Shown one piece after another: positions 52,790 through 61,960 of a DNA stretch of 64,000 nucleotides. Each line of letters opens with the position of its first letter. The first letter of the stretch is position 1. The notes under the pieces are model-generated. The model made no database searches, was not told the DNA's origin, and was given only the letters and a program-made list of their open reading frames with translations. The DNA is from Oligoflexia bacterium (GTDB lineage: Bacteria; Bdellovibrionota; Bacteriovoracia; Bacteriovoracales; Bacteriovoracaceae): the NCBI GenBank assembly GCA_015231955.1, contig JADGAN010000002.1:1-64000 (forward strand). Reading direction: 5' to 3'. Made by a program: the position numbers and the translations under genes.

Positions 52790-55700
52790 ATGTATAGAGA
52801 AGCAAATAAAGAGACCAGTAATAACCCTAAGACCTCGGCGCTTTCAGCATCGCTGATTACGATCACCGTTAACGGTCAAGAGGTACAAGTTCCCAGTGAC
52901 ATCACCATCCTAGAAGCGGCAAGACGCCAAGGAATTACCATCCCTACCCTCTGTCACAACAGTCGCACCAAACCCTTTACCAGTTGTTTTCTTTGTGTAG
53001 TCGAAGTCGCCAACTCCAAAAGTGGTCTTGTGCCCTCCTGTAGTGCTAAGGTTGCACCAGGGATGGCAATCATCACTGATAGTGAAAAAATTCATAAAGC
53101 ACGCAAGATGGCCTTAGACCTTATGTTGTCCGATCACGCTGGTGATTGCGTGGCCCCTTGTAGTTCAAGTTGTCCAGCACAGACCGATGTACAAGGGTAC
53201 GTCGCCCACATTGCCAATGGCGATCCCGATGCTGCTGTTCGCTTGATTAAAACAAGGCTTGCACTTCCTGTTGTGTGTGGAACTGTTTGTCCTAACCCTT
53301 GTGAACACCAATGCCGTCGCGGTCTTGTAGATGAACCAGTGGCCATTCGTGCACTTAAGCGTTTTGCAGCTGAACACGATTTAACCTCGGGTCCCTTTCT
53401 TCCAACCGTTGCCTCTGCCTCTGGAAAAAAAGTTGCCGTTGTGGGTGGAGGGCCTGCTGGCCTTGCCGCCGCCTACTATCTTCGCCAAGATGGCCACGAA
53501 GTGCACCTCTATGAAGCACTTCCAGAGCTTGGAGGAATGACCCGATATGGAATTCCTCGCTTTAGACTTCCATGGGATAAACTAGATGCTGAAATCAAGT
53601 CGATCACCGATTTAGGAGTACAAGTTCACACCAATAAAAGATTGGGTCGTGACTTTACTATTGCCGATTTAAAACATGAAGGCGCTGATGCTGTCGTGCT
53701 CGCTATCGGTGCTCACGGCTCAAAGTCGATGGGCGTAGAAAACGAGAAAGGCCCTGGCGTGATGGGCGGTGTAGATTTCTTACGTAAAGTTGTCTTAGGC
53801 GAGGCCGTTCACGCTGGAAAAAAAGTTGCCGTCATTGGTGGTGGTGATGTGGCCATGGATTGCGCGCGCGTTGCTCGCCGCCTTGGTGCTGAAGTCACCC
53901 TCCTTTATCGCCGTTCCCAAGAGGAGATGCCCGCACTCGAGCATGAGCAACACCAAACCCACGAAGAGGGAGTGGAGTTTCGTTTTTTAACAGCACCAAC
54001 CGCCATCATTCGCGATAACGACGAGACCAAGCAAGCACGCGCGCTGCGAGTGGTGCGCATGGAATTAGGGGAACCCGACAGTTCCGGTCGTCGTCGTCCT
54101 GTGCAAGTCCCAGGGAGTGAAGAAGATCTTGCTTTTGATCTTATCATCAGTGCTATCGGACAAGATCCAGAGATCTCTTGTCTCGATAGCGAAGGCCCTG
54201 AGAGCAAGCCAGAAGTAAGCAAATGGAAAACCATTATCTATGATCCAAAAACGATGCGCACCTCGATTGAAGGCGTATTCACCGCTGGTGACTGCTCCTT
54301 TGGCCCTGACACCGCCGTTCGCGCTCTCGGAGAAGGTTTTACTGCTGCCAGAGCAATCTCTCTCTACTTCTCAGGAGCAGATATAAAATTCAACAGCGAG
54401 TATCGCATCTCCCGTGGCCGCGTAGAAGAGCTAAATAGTGACGACTTTGCTCCACGCTTTGCTGCTCAAAAACGCGCAGAGGAGATGGTTCACGAAGCAA
54501 AAAAACGCCTCGCTGCTGGTGGATATGCCCCCATTAGTTTGGCCTTCCCTGAAGCCAAGGCCACTGCAGAGGCCTCTCGTTGTATTGAGTGTGGTTGCCA
54601 AGCACGCTACAGCTGTGACCTTCGCAAATGGGCCACGGAGTATGCTGCCGATGAAAAAGTGTTCAAAGGGGATAAACGCCACTACGATGTTGATAAGCGC
54701 CACCCACTCATTCGTTTTGAAAACGATAAGTGTATCACTTGTGGTAACTGCGTTCGCCTTTGCCGTGAAGTTCGCGAAGTTTCTGCGCTCACTTTTGTCA
54801 ATCGCGGATTTAAAACTCACATCGCTCCAAACTTTGAGGATGCTCTCCAAAAAACCGATTGTGACTCTTGTGGCATGTGTATCGATGTTTGTCCAACAGG
54901 GACGATCAACAGTAACACGGGAAAAGAGGAAGGCCCTTGGGCCGATGCTGATGAAACCATCACTACTTGCACTTCATGCGGTCGTGGCTGTGCCCTAGTG
55001 GTGCAATCGATCGAAGGACGTATTCGTAAAGTTTCCAGTCTTGATGGTGATCCGGTCAACAACGCTTGCATCTGTGCCGAAGGTCGTTTTGCTTATCAGC
55101 TTCTTGGTAAACATCACAAACCCATCTCTCCGAAAGAGTTACAAAAACGCATTAAAGAGGCACGCACTCTGCTGGAGAAAGAGGCCAAAAAGAAAAAACT
55201 TGCGGTGATTGTGTCCCCATGGCTTTCGCTTGAAGATTTAATGGCAGCAAAAGAACTTGCAGATAGCTACAATGGAACGTTCTATTACCTTACCACGAAA
55301 GAAAAGAGTACTGCGAACAAGAGTTTTCCACACGCTAAACTAAGTGGTGAGGCCAATGTTGCTTTCCTTAAAGCACTAAAAGCAAAAGCACTTGAAAGCA
55401 GCAAAGTTGCCCAAACTATTTCCAAGCAACTCATCGTCTCTATTGGCGCTTACTTACCACAAAATCTCGGTGCTGCTGCAAACGTGATCGCATTCACCAA
55501 TTTTGCTATCTCGGCCAATAAAGCACTAAAAGCAAAAGTATCGTTCCCTTTTGCAGACCAACTTGAAAGTAAAGGAAGCTATCTTACTACCGATGATAGG
55601 ATTGCATTTCTCAATACAAAAGTTCCCGCAAATGAACTAAGTGTTGCCTGCCTTGTAAGCAACATCTGTGAACTGCCAGAACTCTCTAATATTGAATCGA

Positions 55701-55888
55701 TTCGTGCAAAAATTGCGACCATGCATCCTGAACTCAAAGCGATTGCAAGCGAAGAAGAGCACAAGCAAAGATTGCAACCTTGTGGTTTCAAAACCCAAGT
55801 TGCAAAAGTTGCCGCCGATGCTCGTGAAGTGGCCTTTGCCGCTCACTACCAGCAACTCTTTGTGGCCGCAAATAAGCAACTCTCCTAA
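52790..55888 (+). CDS. NuoG-like / GltD-like fusion subunit of a bifurcating-type oxidoreductase
   Basis: The start at 52790 has AAGGAG six bases upstream. In 1032 aa: a [2Fe-2S] domain (CHNSRTKPFTSCFLCVVEV); a His/Cys-type linker; a GltD/NfnB-like FAD and NAD(P) module (CGTVCPNPCEHQCRR, VAVVGGGPAGLAAAYYLRQDGHEVHLYEA, VAVIGGGDVAMDCARVARRLGAEVTLLYRR, GVFTAGDCSFGPDTAVRALGEG); [4Fe-4S] sites (CITCGNCVRLCREV, CDSCGMCIDVCPTG); and a cluster site CTSCGRGC. A short remnant of the molybdopterin-type fold follows, with no cofactor site seen. With its two neighbours this resembles the Sporomusa-type Nfn (Stn) transhydrogenase linking NADH, NADPH and ferredoxin. No hydrogenase or formate dehydrogenase subunit is adjacent. 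Confidence 0.88.
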   Translation: MYREANKETSNNPKTSALSASLITITVNGQEVQVPSDITILEAARRQGITIPTLCHNSRTKPFTSCFLCVVEVANSKSGLVPSCSAKVAPGMAIITDSEKIHKARKMALDLMLSDHAGDCVAPCSSSCPAQTDVQGYVAHIANGDPDAAVRLIKTRLALPVVCGTVCPNPCEHQCRRGLVDEPVAIRALKRFAAEHDLTSGPFLPTVASASGKKVAVVGGGPAGLAAAYYLRQDGHEVHLYEALPELGGMTRYGIPRFRLPWDKLDAEIKSITDLGVQVHTNKRLGRDFTIADLKHEGADAVVLAIGAHGSKSMGVENEKGPGVMGGVDFLRKVVLGEAVHAGKKVAVIGGGDVAMDCARVARRLGAEVTLLYRRSQEEMPALEHEQHQTHEEGVEFRFLTAPTAIIRDNDETKQARALRVVRMELGEPDSSGRRRPVQVPGSEEDLAFDLIISAIGQDPEISCLDSEGPESKPEVSKWKTIIYDPKTMRTSIEGVFTAGDCSFGPDTAVRALGEGFTAARAISLYFSGADIKFNSEYRISRGRVEELNSDDFAPRFAAQKRAEEMVHEAKKRLAAGGYAPISLAFPEAKATAEASRCIECGCQARYSCDLRKWATEYAADEKVFKGDKRHYDVDKRHPLIRFENDKCITCGNCVRLCREVREVSALTFVNRGFKTHIAPNFEDALQKTDCDSCGMCIDVCPTGTINSNTGKEEGPWADADETITTCTSCGRGCALVVQSIEGRIRKVSSLDGDPVNNACICAEGRFAYQLLGKHHKPISPKELQKRIKEARTLLEKEAKKKKLAVIVSPWLSLEDLMAAKELADSYNGTFYYLTTKEKSTANKSFPHAKLSGEANVAFLKALKAKALESSKVAQTISKQLIVSIGAYLPQNLGAAANVIAFTNFAISANKALKAKVSFPFADQLESKGSYLTTDDRIAFLNTKVPANELSVACLVSNICELPELSNIESIRAKIATMHPELKAIASEEEHKQRLQPCGFKTQVAKVAADAREVAFAAHYQQLFVAANKQLS

Positions 55889-55893
55889 ATTGG

Positions 55894-56430
55894 TCATCCA
55901 TTTTTTTTCCTGTTAACACGCTCAAGTTGTAAACTAACAATTGTTGTAAGCTCATTTAAATACTCAAAGCGCTTATCTAAATCCATATTCTCTACGGCCG
56001 GATCATAAGCAATGCCTAGACAATCATGCAATGTTTGAATCAATTGTTGTTCTGACATCCGTGCTCTTCTCACCTTAATCGCATTTTTCACTCGGTGTAC
56101 CACAATCTCTTGATCAAAGGGTTTATTTAAAAAATCGAGAGCACCAATCCTTAGTGCATTCAACATATTTTCCTTATCATTAAAAGCAGTGATATAAATA
56201 ATAGGTAAATCATGATCAAATTTCCTGACCTCTTCGCCTAAAGTGATCCCATCCATCCGCGGCATCTTGATATCTGTAACCAGAACCCAAATATCTTCTC
56301 TTCGTAAAATCTCCAAGGCATCTTCACCATCGTTTGCCTTGAGAATATTTACGTTTAGTGAACGAAGATAATACTCCAATACATCTTGAATCTCCTCTTC
56401 ATCATCAACGATTAAAATAGATGGTTTCAT
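55894..56430 (-). CDS. Response regulator with receiver domain and short C-terminal helix region
   Basis: The start at 56430 (MKPSILIVDDEEEIQDVL) has GAGG five bases upstream; a longer frame lacks one. The 178-aa protein has a receiver domain with acidic DDE, acceptor Asp in VTDIKMPRMDG, Thr in YITAFND and Lys in LNKPF. The final 55 residues are helical (SEQQLIQTLHDCLGIAYDP...LNELTTIVSLQLERVNRK) with no DNA-binding motif, so output is by protein contact. It lies tail to tail with the redox operon, five bases between stops. No kinase is adjacent; a PAS protein is divergent. Confidence 0.88.
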   Translation of the reverse strand: MKPSILIVDDEEEIQDVLEYYLRSLNVNILKANDGEDALEILRREDIWVLVTDIKMPRMDGITLGEEVRKFDHDLPIIYITAFNDKENMLNALRIGALDFLNKPFDQEIVVHRVKNAIKVRRARMSEQQLIQTLHDCLGIAYDPAVENMDLDKRFEYLNELTTIVSLQLERVNRKKNG

Positions 56431-56572
56431 TAAAACCTCTTTTTTTGTCATATACCATACGCTCCAATATTTTTGTTAATAGATTTTATTAATTATATCC
56501 CATTTCTTGTTTTTGTGAGTACAATATTAATATAGTTTTAAGATCAAGTTATAAGAAAAGGAAACTGCTCCT

Positions 56573-56917
56573 ATGAAAACTGATTGGCACCAAGACTTAC
56601 CCTTTGCAATCACTGTCTGTGATTTAAATGGCATCATCATTTATATGAATGAGATGTCGATCACCACTTTCGAAAAGTACGGTGGTAAAAAATTAATAGG
56701 AACAGATCTGGCCCATTGCCATCCAGAACCCTCAAAAAGCAAATTAAAAGAGCTACTTAAAAGCGGCAAAAAAAATGTTTACACTATTGAAAAAAATGGC
56801 ATTCGTAAAATGATCTATCAATCGCCATGGTATAAAGATGGTGTTTTTAGCGGGCTCATTGAGATCTCCTTGCCACTGCCTGCGGCCGAAGAGATGCCTC
56901 ACTTCGTTCGAAATTAA
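56573..56917 (+). CDS. Single PAS-domain protein, 114 aa
   Basis: The protein is one PAS fold: FAITVCDLNGIIIYMNEMSITTFEKYGGKKLIGTDLAHCHPEPSKSKLKELL, then KMIYQSPWYKDGVFSGLIEISLPL. It has no output domain. Family members bind small ligands or haem; HCHPEP is a feature of a subgroup in which the His may ligate a cofactor. AAGGA lies upstream of the ATG. It is divergent from the response regulator at 56430 and may provide its input. Its end overlaps the acyl-CoA ligase end by four bases. Confidence 0.85.
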   Translation: MKTDWHQDLPFAITVCDLNGIIIYMNEMSITTFEKYGGKKLIGTDLAHCHPEPSKSKLKELLKSGKKNVYTIEKNGIRKMIYQSPWYKDGVFSGLIEISLPLPAAEEMPHFVRN

Positions 56918-58719
56918 TATAGCGATTCAATCAACTCTTTATATTTTGCATACACCTGTTGACGACGAACCTTAAGTGTAGGAGTCATTAATCCACTCTC
57001 AATTGACCAATCATCATTCACTAAAGCAAATTTTCGCGGATACTCATAATGTTTTACCATCTCTTTGAGATGATCCAACTCCTTTTGAAATAGATCTTTT
57101 ACTCGCAAGTCTTGAAGTAGCGCCTCCCCTTTTTTTGAAATCCCATGCTCACTTGCCCACTTTTCAAGCCCTACCATTTCAGGAACAAGCAAAACGATAT
57201 TATACTCTTTGTTGGTACCATACACAAAACTGTTACTGATCAAAGGATGGAGTTTTAATTGATCCTCCATTACATTGGGGACAACATATTTTCCATTTTC
57301 TAACTTGTACTGCTCTTTAATTCTTCCCGTGATATACAAAAAGCCATCTTGATCAAATCGACCAAGATCACCCGTGCGAAAACCACCATCCTCTGTCATC
57401 ACCGCCTTAGTCTCTAAAGGACGATTATAGTACCCCTTCATCACATTGGGCCCATAGACGATAACTTCTCCATCCTCACAACTTTGCACACTCTCTCCTA
57501 AAACACTATAATCGATCTCCACTCTCACTCGAGCATACTCGTTACTCGCTACTTTCCCTACACTTCCAAAGCGCCGCTCTCGAATGTTGTTGCTAGTAAT
57601 AAGCGGACTCGTTTCACTAAGACCATAGGCCTCTAATACAGTGATCCCTAACGTATCCACAAATTTTCCAATTTTAGGGTTTAATGCTGAAGCACCACTG
57701 ACTGCAAATTGCAGACGGCCTCCAAACTTTCTTAATATCGCTTTAAATAACGTTTTCTCTGCAATTCGCAAAAGCAGCAAATCTTTCAGCGGAATATCTT
57801 CTCCATCGCGGATTCTCTCGCCAATATCAATGGCCTTATAGAAAAATTTACGAACTGGCGACGGTGCTGCATCCATCTTCGCCCTAATCCCATCATAAAT
57901 TCTATTGTAGAGACGAGGTACCGCAAACAAGATAGTTGGTCTTATCTCTGCAATATTATCAACGATGGTATTGGCCCCCTCTGCGATTCCCGCAGAAAAA
58001 CCCAAACAAAGCAGAGCATGTACCTCTGCCGTCTGCCCAAAAACGTGCGCCCAAGGCAAAATCGAAAGCGAGCGATCCTTGGGCCCAAAATCGATCAGAT
58101 CAGTAATCACAAAAAGATTTGCTAAAATATTTCCATGGGAAAGCTCCACCCCTTTGGGTTTCCCTGTTGTTCCAGAGGTATAAATCAACCCCATAGTGTC
58201 CGTGGAAGAAGGGTAGAGGGGCTCAACAAATTTTTCTGCCCCTTTGTTCAAAAGCTGCTTAAAGGTCAAAACTTTTTTATTGTTTACATAGTGCTCTTCA
58301 TTTACAAGTACAACATGCTTTAAAGTTGCAATTTTTCCAACTAGAGTAATCACTTCATCATAAATTTTTTCATTATGAACAAAGACCACTTTACAAGTCG
58401 AATCCTCTATAATGAAATGCCAATCCTCAATGGTCTGATTCTCATACATCGATACAAAGTGGGCCTTCCTACCAAAAGTAGCATAACAACAGACGCTCCA
58501 TTCTACGCTATTGCGCGAGATGATTCCCACTTTATCTTCTGGCTCAACACCAAGCCCTGTAAGCGCCGAACGCATCTGATCTACCATTGTTTTGTATTGT
58601 CCAAACGTTATCCAGTGATATTTGCCATCGCTTTCCTTCCTCCCATACATTTCCATTTCGTGATGTTTTTTACAAGAATACTCTTGCATCTCAACTAAGC
58701 TTTTAAAGATGTGCTTCAC
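56914..58719 (-). CDS. Long-chain acyl-CoA synthetase (AMP-binding, FadD15-like)
   Basis: The protein has 601 aa, with GTG start after AAGGA at seven bases. The AMP-binding core is LIYTSGTTGKPKGVELSH, then FAVPRLYNRIYDGI, AYGLSETSPLIT and the adenylation hinge FRTGDLGRFDQDGFLYITGRIKEQYKLENGKYV. It activates fatty acids to acyl-CoA in two steps at the inner membrane, with no transmembrane segment of its own. The class is the bacterial and eukaryotic long-chain ligase group. It could feed the acyl-CoA dehydrogenase encoded at 39035. Confidence 0.92.
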   Translation of the reverse strand: MKHIFKSLVEMQEYSCKKHHEMEMYGRKESDGKYHWITFGQYKTMVDQMRSALTGLGVEPEDKVGIISRNSVEWSVCCYATFGRKAHFVSMYENQTIEDWHFIIEDSTCKVVFVHNEKIYDEVITLVGKIATLKHVVLVNEEHYVNNKKVLTFKQLLNKGAEKFVEPLYPSSTDTMGLIYTSGTTGKPKGVELSHGNILANLFVITDLIDFGPKDRSLSILPWAHVFGQTAEVHALLCLGFSAGIAEGANTIVDNIAEIRPTILFAVPRLYNRIYDGIRAKMDAAPSPVRKFFYKAIDIGERIRDGEDIPLKDLLLLRIAEKTLFKAILRKFGGRLQFAVSGASALNPKIGKFVDTLGITVLEAYGLSETSPLITSNNIRERRFGSVGKVASNEYARVRVEIDYSVLGESVQSCEDGEVIVYGPNVMKGYYNRPLETKAVMTEDGGFRTGDLGRFDQDGFLYITGRIKEQYKLENGKYVVPNVMEDQLKLHPLISNSFVYGTNKEYNIVLLVPEMVGLEKWASEHGISKKGEALLQDLRVKDLFQKELDHLKEMVKHYEYPRKFALVNDDWSIESGLMTPTLKVRRQQVYAKYKELIESLY

Positions 58720-58759
58720 TCTTCAATCCTTCTGTTGCTGGTTTTTTTGTTAGATTGCT

Positions 58760-59293
58760 CTATTTTTTCTTCAACCGTTTCAAGGTAGGACGCTCCTTCG
58801 CACCTTTCTGCTTAAGCATCTCTTCAATCCCTAAATACCCCACACTAATAGCAACATCAATGGGATAAATTCCAGCAACAGCATAATTAGGATTCGCTTT
58901 ATAATCAAGAAGCAATTTGACTAGGGTTACTTGATTTCTCGTCACTGCTAAAAACAAAGGAGTTATTCCATTGCTCATCTTTGTCTCTACACTAGCGCCT
59001 CTTTTTAACAATAGCTCTGCGATAGCGAAATTATCGTTATAAACCGCCAGCATCAGCGGACCTCCCATAGAGTTAGTCTGTACATTAACATTTGCTTTTG
59101 AGGCAAGCTTACTTACCAATTGAAAGTCGTTTGCAATCACTGCATTTTCCAGTGGTGTTGGCGCTTTCATTTGACTAAAATCGATATTCGTCTGCCCTAT
59201 CTTTGCACTACCATCAGCTCTAACGAAAGTAATGAGCGGAAGAAATAACATCATTACAAGCATCACTTTCTCTAATATTGCCTTCATTTTCAT
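58760..59293 (-). CDS. Secreted ankyrin-repeat protein, 177 aa
   Basis: A signal peptide (LEKVMLVMMLFLPLITFVRA) is followed by about four ankyrin repeats: TPLENAVIANDFQLVSKLASKA, GGPLMLAVYNDNFAIAELLLKRGASVE, ITPLFLAVTRNQVTLVKLLLDYKANPN, IYPIDVAISVGYLGIEEMLKQKGA. It would be a periplasmic or surface binding protein. Ankyrin proteins often bind partner proteins. No partner gene is obvious; the upstream acyl-CoA ligase is on the same strand. Confidence 0.88.
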   Translation of the reverse strand: MKMKAILEKVMLVMMLFLPLITFVRADGSAKIGQTNIDFSQMKAPTPLENAVIANDFQLVSKLASKANVNVQTNSMGGPLMLAVYNDNFAIAELLLKRGASVETKMSNGITPLFLAVTRNQVTLVKLLLDYKANPNYAVAGIYPIDVAISVGYLGIEEMLKQKGAKERPTLKRLKKK

Positions 59294-59583
59294 TTACTCT
59301 TCTCTCCTGTATTCATTTATTCCTTCTTACTTCATCATCTTTTATTTTAACTTAACTTTTTTATTGGCAGTAGATAGGCCATGTCTATCATAAATGCCTT
59401 ATTGTCTACTTCTTTAGTCGGAAATGTTGATCACGTGAACATACTTAGCATTGTGATTTCAATGCATTAGATTTTTTACAAGCAGAACGTTCTCCACGCG
59501 GTTAAGTATTTTAAGTTGCTAGTTAATATACTATTCCCTTTCACAATCCTTTAAGTTATAGCTCTAAATGTAGATGACGAAGA
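59294..59583. other. Intergenic sequence, no gene seen
   Basis: The region between the ankyrin gene and the pseudoknot-like segment shows no open frame with an RBS. A CACGTG-centred dyad (GTTGATCACGTGAACAT, near 59426-59442) and a TATACT box at 59527-59532 are the only items noted. Confidence 0.4.
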
Positions 59584-59707
59584 CTTGAACACGGTTAAAA
59601 GCATCCCTAACTTTAGCATCTAAAACTTTTCCATCCTCCATGAAGAGTTTTTCCCTCCCCCCCCCCCCGTATTAGAATGTGTTCAAGATAAAGGGATGCT
59701 TTTTTTT
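59584..59707 (+). ncRNA. Possible structured RNA: two interleaved pairings ending in a T run
   Basis: CTTGAACAC (59584-59592) is complementary to GTGTTCAAG (59679-59687), and AAAAGCATCCCT (59597-59608) to AGGGATGCTTTT (59692-59703). Both pairings are perfect, but their order is interleaved, so together they would make a pseudoknot rather than one hairpin. The second pairing runs into eight T residues (59700-59707), as in a terminator. The segment encloses a run of 12 C. It could be a small RNA or the leader of the 59752 gene. No promoter is certain. Confidence 0.35.
59657..59668 (+). repeat. Homopolymer run of 12 C
   Basis: Twelve consecutive C lie 83 bases before the Nudix-NadD start. Runs of this length slip during replication and may vary between cells. 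Confidence 0.85.
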
Positions 59708-59751
59708 GCCTTCTTTTCCCTTTTTTCCAGCTTTATTGTAACGTTAAACTT

Positions 59752-60813
59752 ATGAAAGGAAATTTTCACCATACCCCCAAAGTCACAACCGATGCAGTAG
59801 TCCTCCATGGACAGGGCAAGGAGATGAAGCTTCTCGTTGTCGAGAGAAAAAATCCTCCCTTTGCATCTCACCTTGCACTCCCAGGCGGTTTTATCGATGC
59901 CCATGAACCTCCTATTATTGCCGCCACTCGTGAGCTCTATGAAGAGACTACCTTAAAACTACTCCCAAACGAGGCCATTCCTCTGCGTGCAAGAGGCGTG
60001 AAAGGCCGCGATCCTCGTGGGCCGACTATCACCCTGCCTTTTCTTTTTCAACTAAGTAGCAATCATCCTCCTCCTGCTGTAAAAGGGCGTGACGATGCTA
60101 AACGTGCACTATGGATTCCTCTACAGCAATTAACTCAAGAGTTGGCGTTTGACCATGGGGCCATCCTCTGTGAGGCCCAGGCCCTCTATTGGAAACTCTT
60201 TCCCTCGGAAGCAACCCTTCATTACGATCTTTGTGGGCAAACAATCTTTGCACCCACCCAAGAATGGTACCAATCATCAGAAGAGATCATCTTCTATGGG
60301 GGAAGTTTTCGCCCGTGGCACCTTGGCCATATGGCATGTATTCACGCCATACCCAGCTGTAAGCAACATCGTATTGTAGTGATCCCTGATAAAAATCCCT
60401 TTAAAGAAAAAAATGGGCACGCTCTAAGTGAACACCACTGTGCTTGGGCCTTTTACTTAAAGCTTCGTCACGAATTGCAAGATACGGCCTGTGCTATTTA
60501 TCCCGGTTTTCTATCCAAGGAGAGCAATAATCCTACAAGTAGCTGGTTAAAGCATATTCGCCAAAACTACTCTTTGCTTCTAGGAGATGACTCCTTTGTT
60601 TCGCTGGCAAAATGGGTCGATGTTCACGCCTTTATCGCTCCTCCAACATTGCTCCAAAATATCTATGTGGTGCCACGTGAAGCGACAAAAGACACTATTG
60701 ATGAGAGCACTCGCTGGATTCACTCTCTAAATCCCCATGTTAAAGTTACACTATTAGAACACCATCCTTATAGGCACCTCTCCTCTACAAAAATCAGAAA
60801 TCATCTGCAATAA
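59752..60813 (+). CDS. Nudix hydrolase fused to a NadD-like nucleotidyltransferase
   Basis: The protein has 353 aa. Residues 1-150 form a Nudix domain with the box GGFIDAHEPPIIAATRELYEET (GX5EX7REUXEE). Residues 170-353 are a nicotinate-nucleotide adenylyltransferase-like domain: FYGGSFRPWHLGH (for GGxFxPxHxGH), LLGDDSF, and the final SSTKIR. Known bifunctional proteins (NadM-Nudix of Francisella and Synechocystis) have the two domains in the opposite order. The likely role is NAD synthesis combined with hydrolysis of ADP-ribose or a related nucleotide. The neighbouring J-domain gene follows in the same direction. Confidence 0.88.
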   Translation: MKGNFHHTPKVTTDAVVLHGQGKEMKLLVVERKNPPFASHLALPGGFIDAHEPPIIAATRELYEETTLKLLPNEAIPLRARGVKGRDPRGPTITLPFLFQLSSNHPPPAVKGRDDAKRALWIPLQQLTQELAFDHGAILCEAQALYWKLFPSEATLHYDLCGQTIFAPTQEWYQSSEEIIFYGGSFRPWHLGHMACIHAIPSCKQHRIVVIPDKNPFKEKNGHALSEHHCAWAFYLKLRHELQDTACAIYPGFLSKESNNPTSSWLKHIRQNYSLLLGDDSFVSLAKWVDVHAFIAPPTLLQNIYVVPREATKDTIDESTRWIHSLNPHVKVTLLEHHPYRHLSSTKIRNHLQ

Positions 60814-60850
60814 TAAAATAACAAATACCCCTAACAGAGGAAAATTGCCC

Positions 60851-61960
60851 ATGCCTAATATTTTTGAATTAGTCATGAAAAAACAAGAGTATTTCATCTT
60901 TTTAATTATCTCTATTGCAACTTCAGTCTATTTTTTTTTGAAGATAGCTCGCTCATTAACACACGATCTCTATGAGCGTTTTTATTCCAAGTCCAATAAA
61001 TACGACATTGACGAAAAAAATTTCCAACAAATGGTCGAGAATGCCAAAAGTTCAGTACGCTCCACTTGCGCCTCCAGGGCATCTGATCAACAAGAGATCC
61101 AAGGAGAACATCAAGAATCACAATTGATCAAAGACCTCAAATGGGGCCAGGGTAAACTTATAGAGGAACTAAAAATGAATGTTCTCTCTATGCTAAAAAT
61201 AGCTCCTTCCAAAGCAGCAGAAGTGATCGATGCACGCGATTTCAACTCCATTATCAGCAAAAGTGTTAGCGATCCTCTCTTCATTCAACTAGAAAAGCAA
61301 AATGGTTTAGAGCAACTAAATCCCATACTCCTAGGAGTTAGCGCGCTCACCCTGCTGATTCACGAATCTGTCAATGCTGCAAAGGCTTCCGCACCTTTGC
61401 TTGAAAACTTAGCACAAAGTTGGCAACAACCTGTAAGTGAAGTTCTACTGGGCCTTTCCATTATCATTAAACTCTACCAAGGACACTCTCCCAAAGATAT
61501 TGCTACTCAAGTAATCTCTGCTCTCATCGAACAAAAAAATCTTCCACGAGAAAAAAACCTTCCCACCACTGCTTCTGCGATTGCACTACTACTACTAAAA
61601 AAGGAACTCTCCTCACCCAGTAAATGTGCACTAATCACTAAATTACACAACTGCTGTAACACCATCCAAACACTCGCACTCTCCCGTAGAAACAAAAAGG
61701 AGAAGTGGCCCTCTTGGCCCGATCTCATCCACTCCTATAAAATACTCGATGAAGTACCTGGTGCTCCTTTGGAAAAGGTGAAGAAAAAATATAATCAGAT
61801 GGTGATGCGCTACCACCCCGATCGCCTTGCCAGCGAGGCCAAGGCAGAAGAGATGTCACGACTAAATCAAAAATTGATTGATATTAATAATGCTTATGCA
61901 ATTGTTGGCAAGTTTGAAGAAAAGCGAACAGTGGTGCAAAAATTTCTATTACAGCTGTAG
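60851..61960 (+). CDS. Membrane-anchored J-domain protein (DjlA-like layout)
   Basis: The start at 60851 was chosen over a TTG at 60845; GAGG lies ten bases upstream. The 369-aa protein has one N-terminal membrane helix (YFIFLIISIATSVYFFLKIA), a helical TerB-like middle part, and a C-terminal J domain (SYKILDEVPGAPLEKVKKKYNQMVMRYHPDRLASE) with the HPD motif that stimulates DnaK. This order (membrane helix, middle domain, J domain at the C-terminus) matches DjlA co-chaperones. It overlaps the trxB end by 12 bases, tail to tail. Confidence 0.88.
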   Translation: MPNIFELVMKKQEYFIFLIISIATSVYFFLKIARSLTHDLYERFYSKSNKYDIDEKNFQQMVENAKSSVRSTCASRASDQQEIQGEHQESQLIKDLKWGQGKLIEELKMNVLSMLKIAPSKAAEVIDARDFNSIISKSVSDPLFIQLEKQNGLEQLNPILLGVSALTLLIHESVNAAKASAPLLENLAQSWQQPVSEVLLGLSIIIKLYQGHSPKDIATQVISALIEQKNLPREKNLPTTASAIALLLLKKELSSPSKCALITKLHNCCNTIQTLALSRRNKKEKWPSWPDLIHSYKILDEVPGAPLEKVKKKYNQMVMRYHPDRLASEAKAEEMSRLNQKLIDINNAYAIVGKFEEKRTVVQKFLLQL

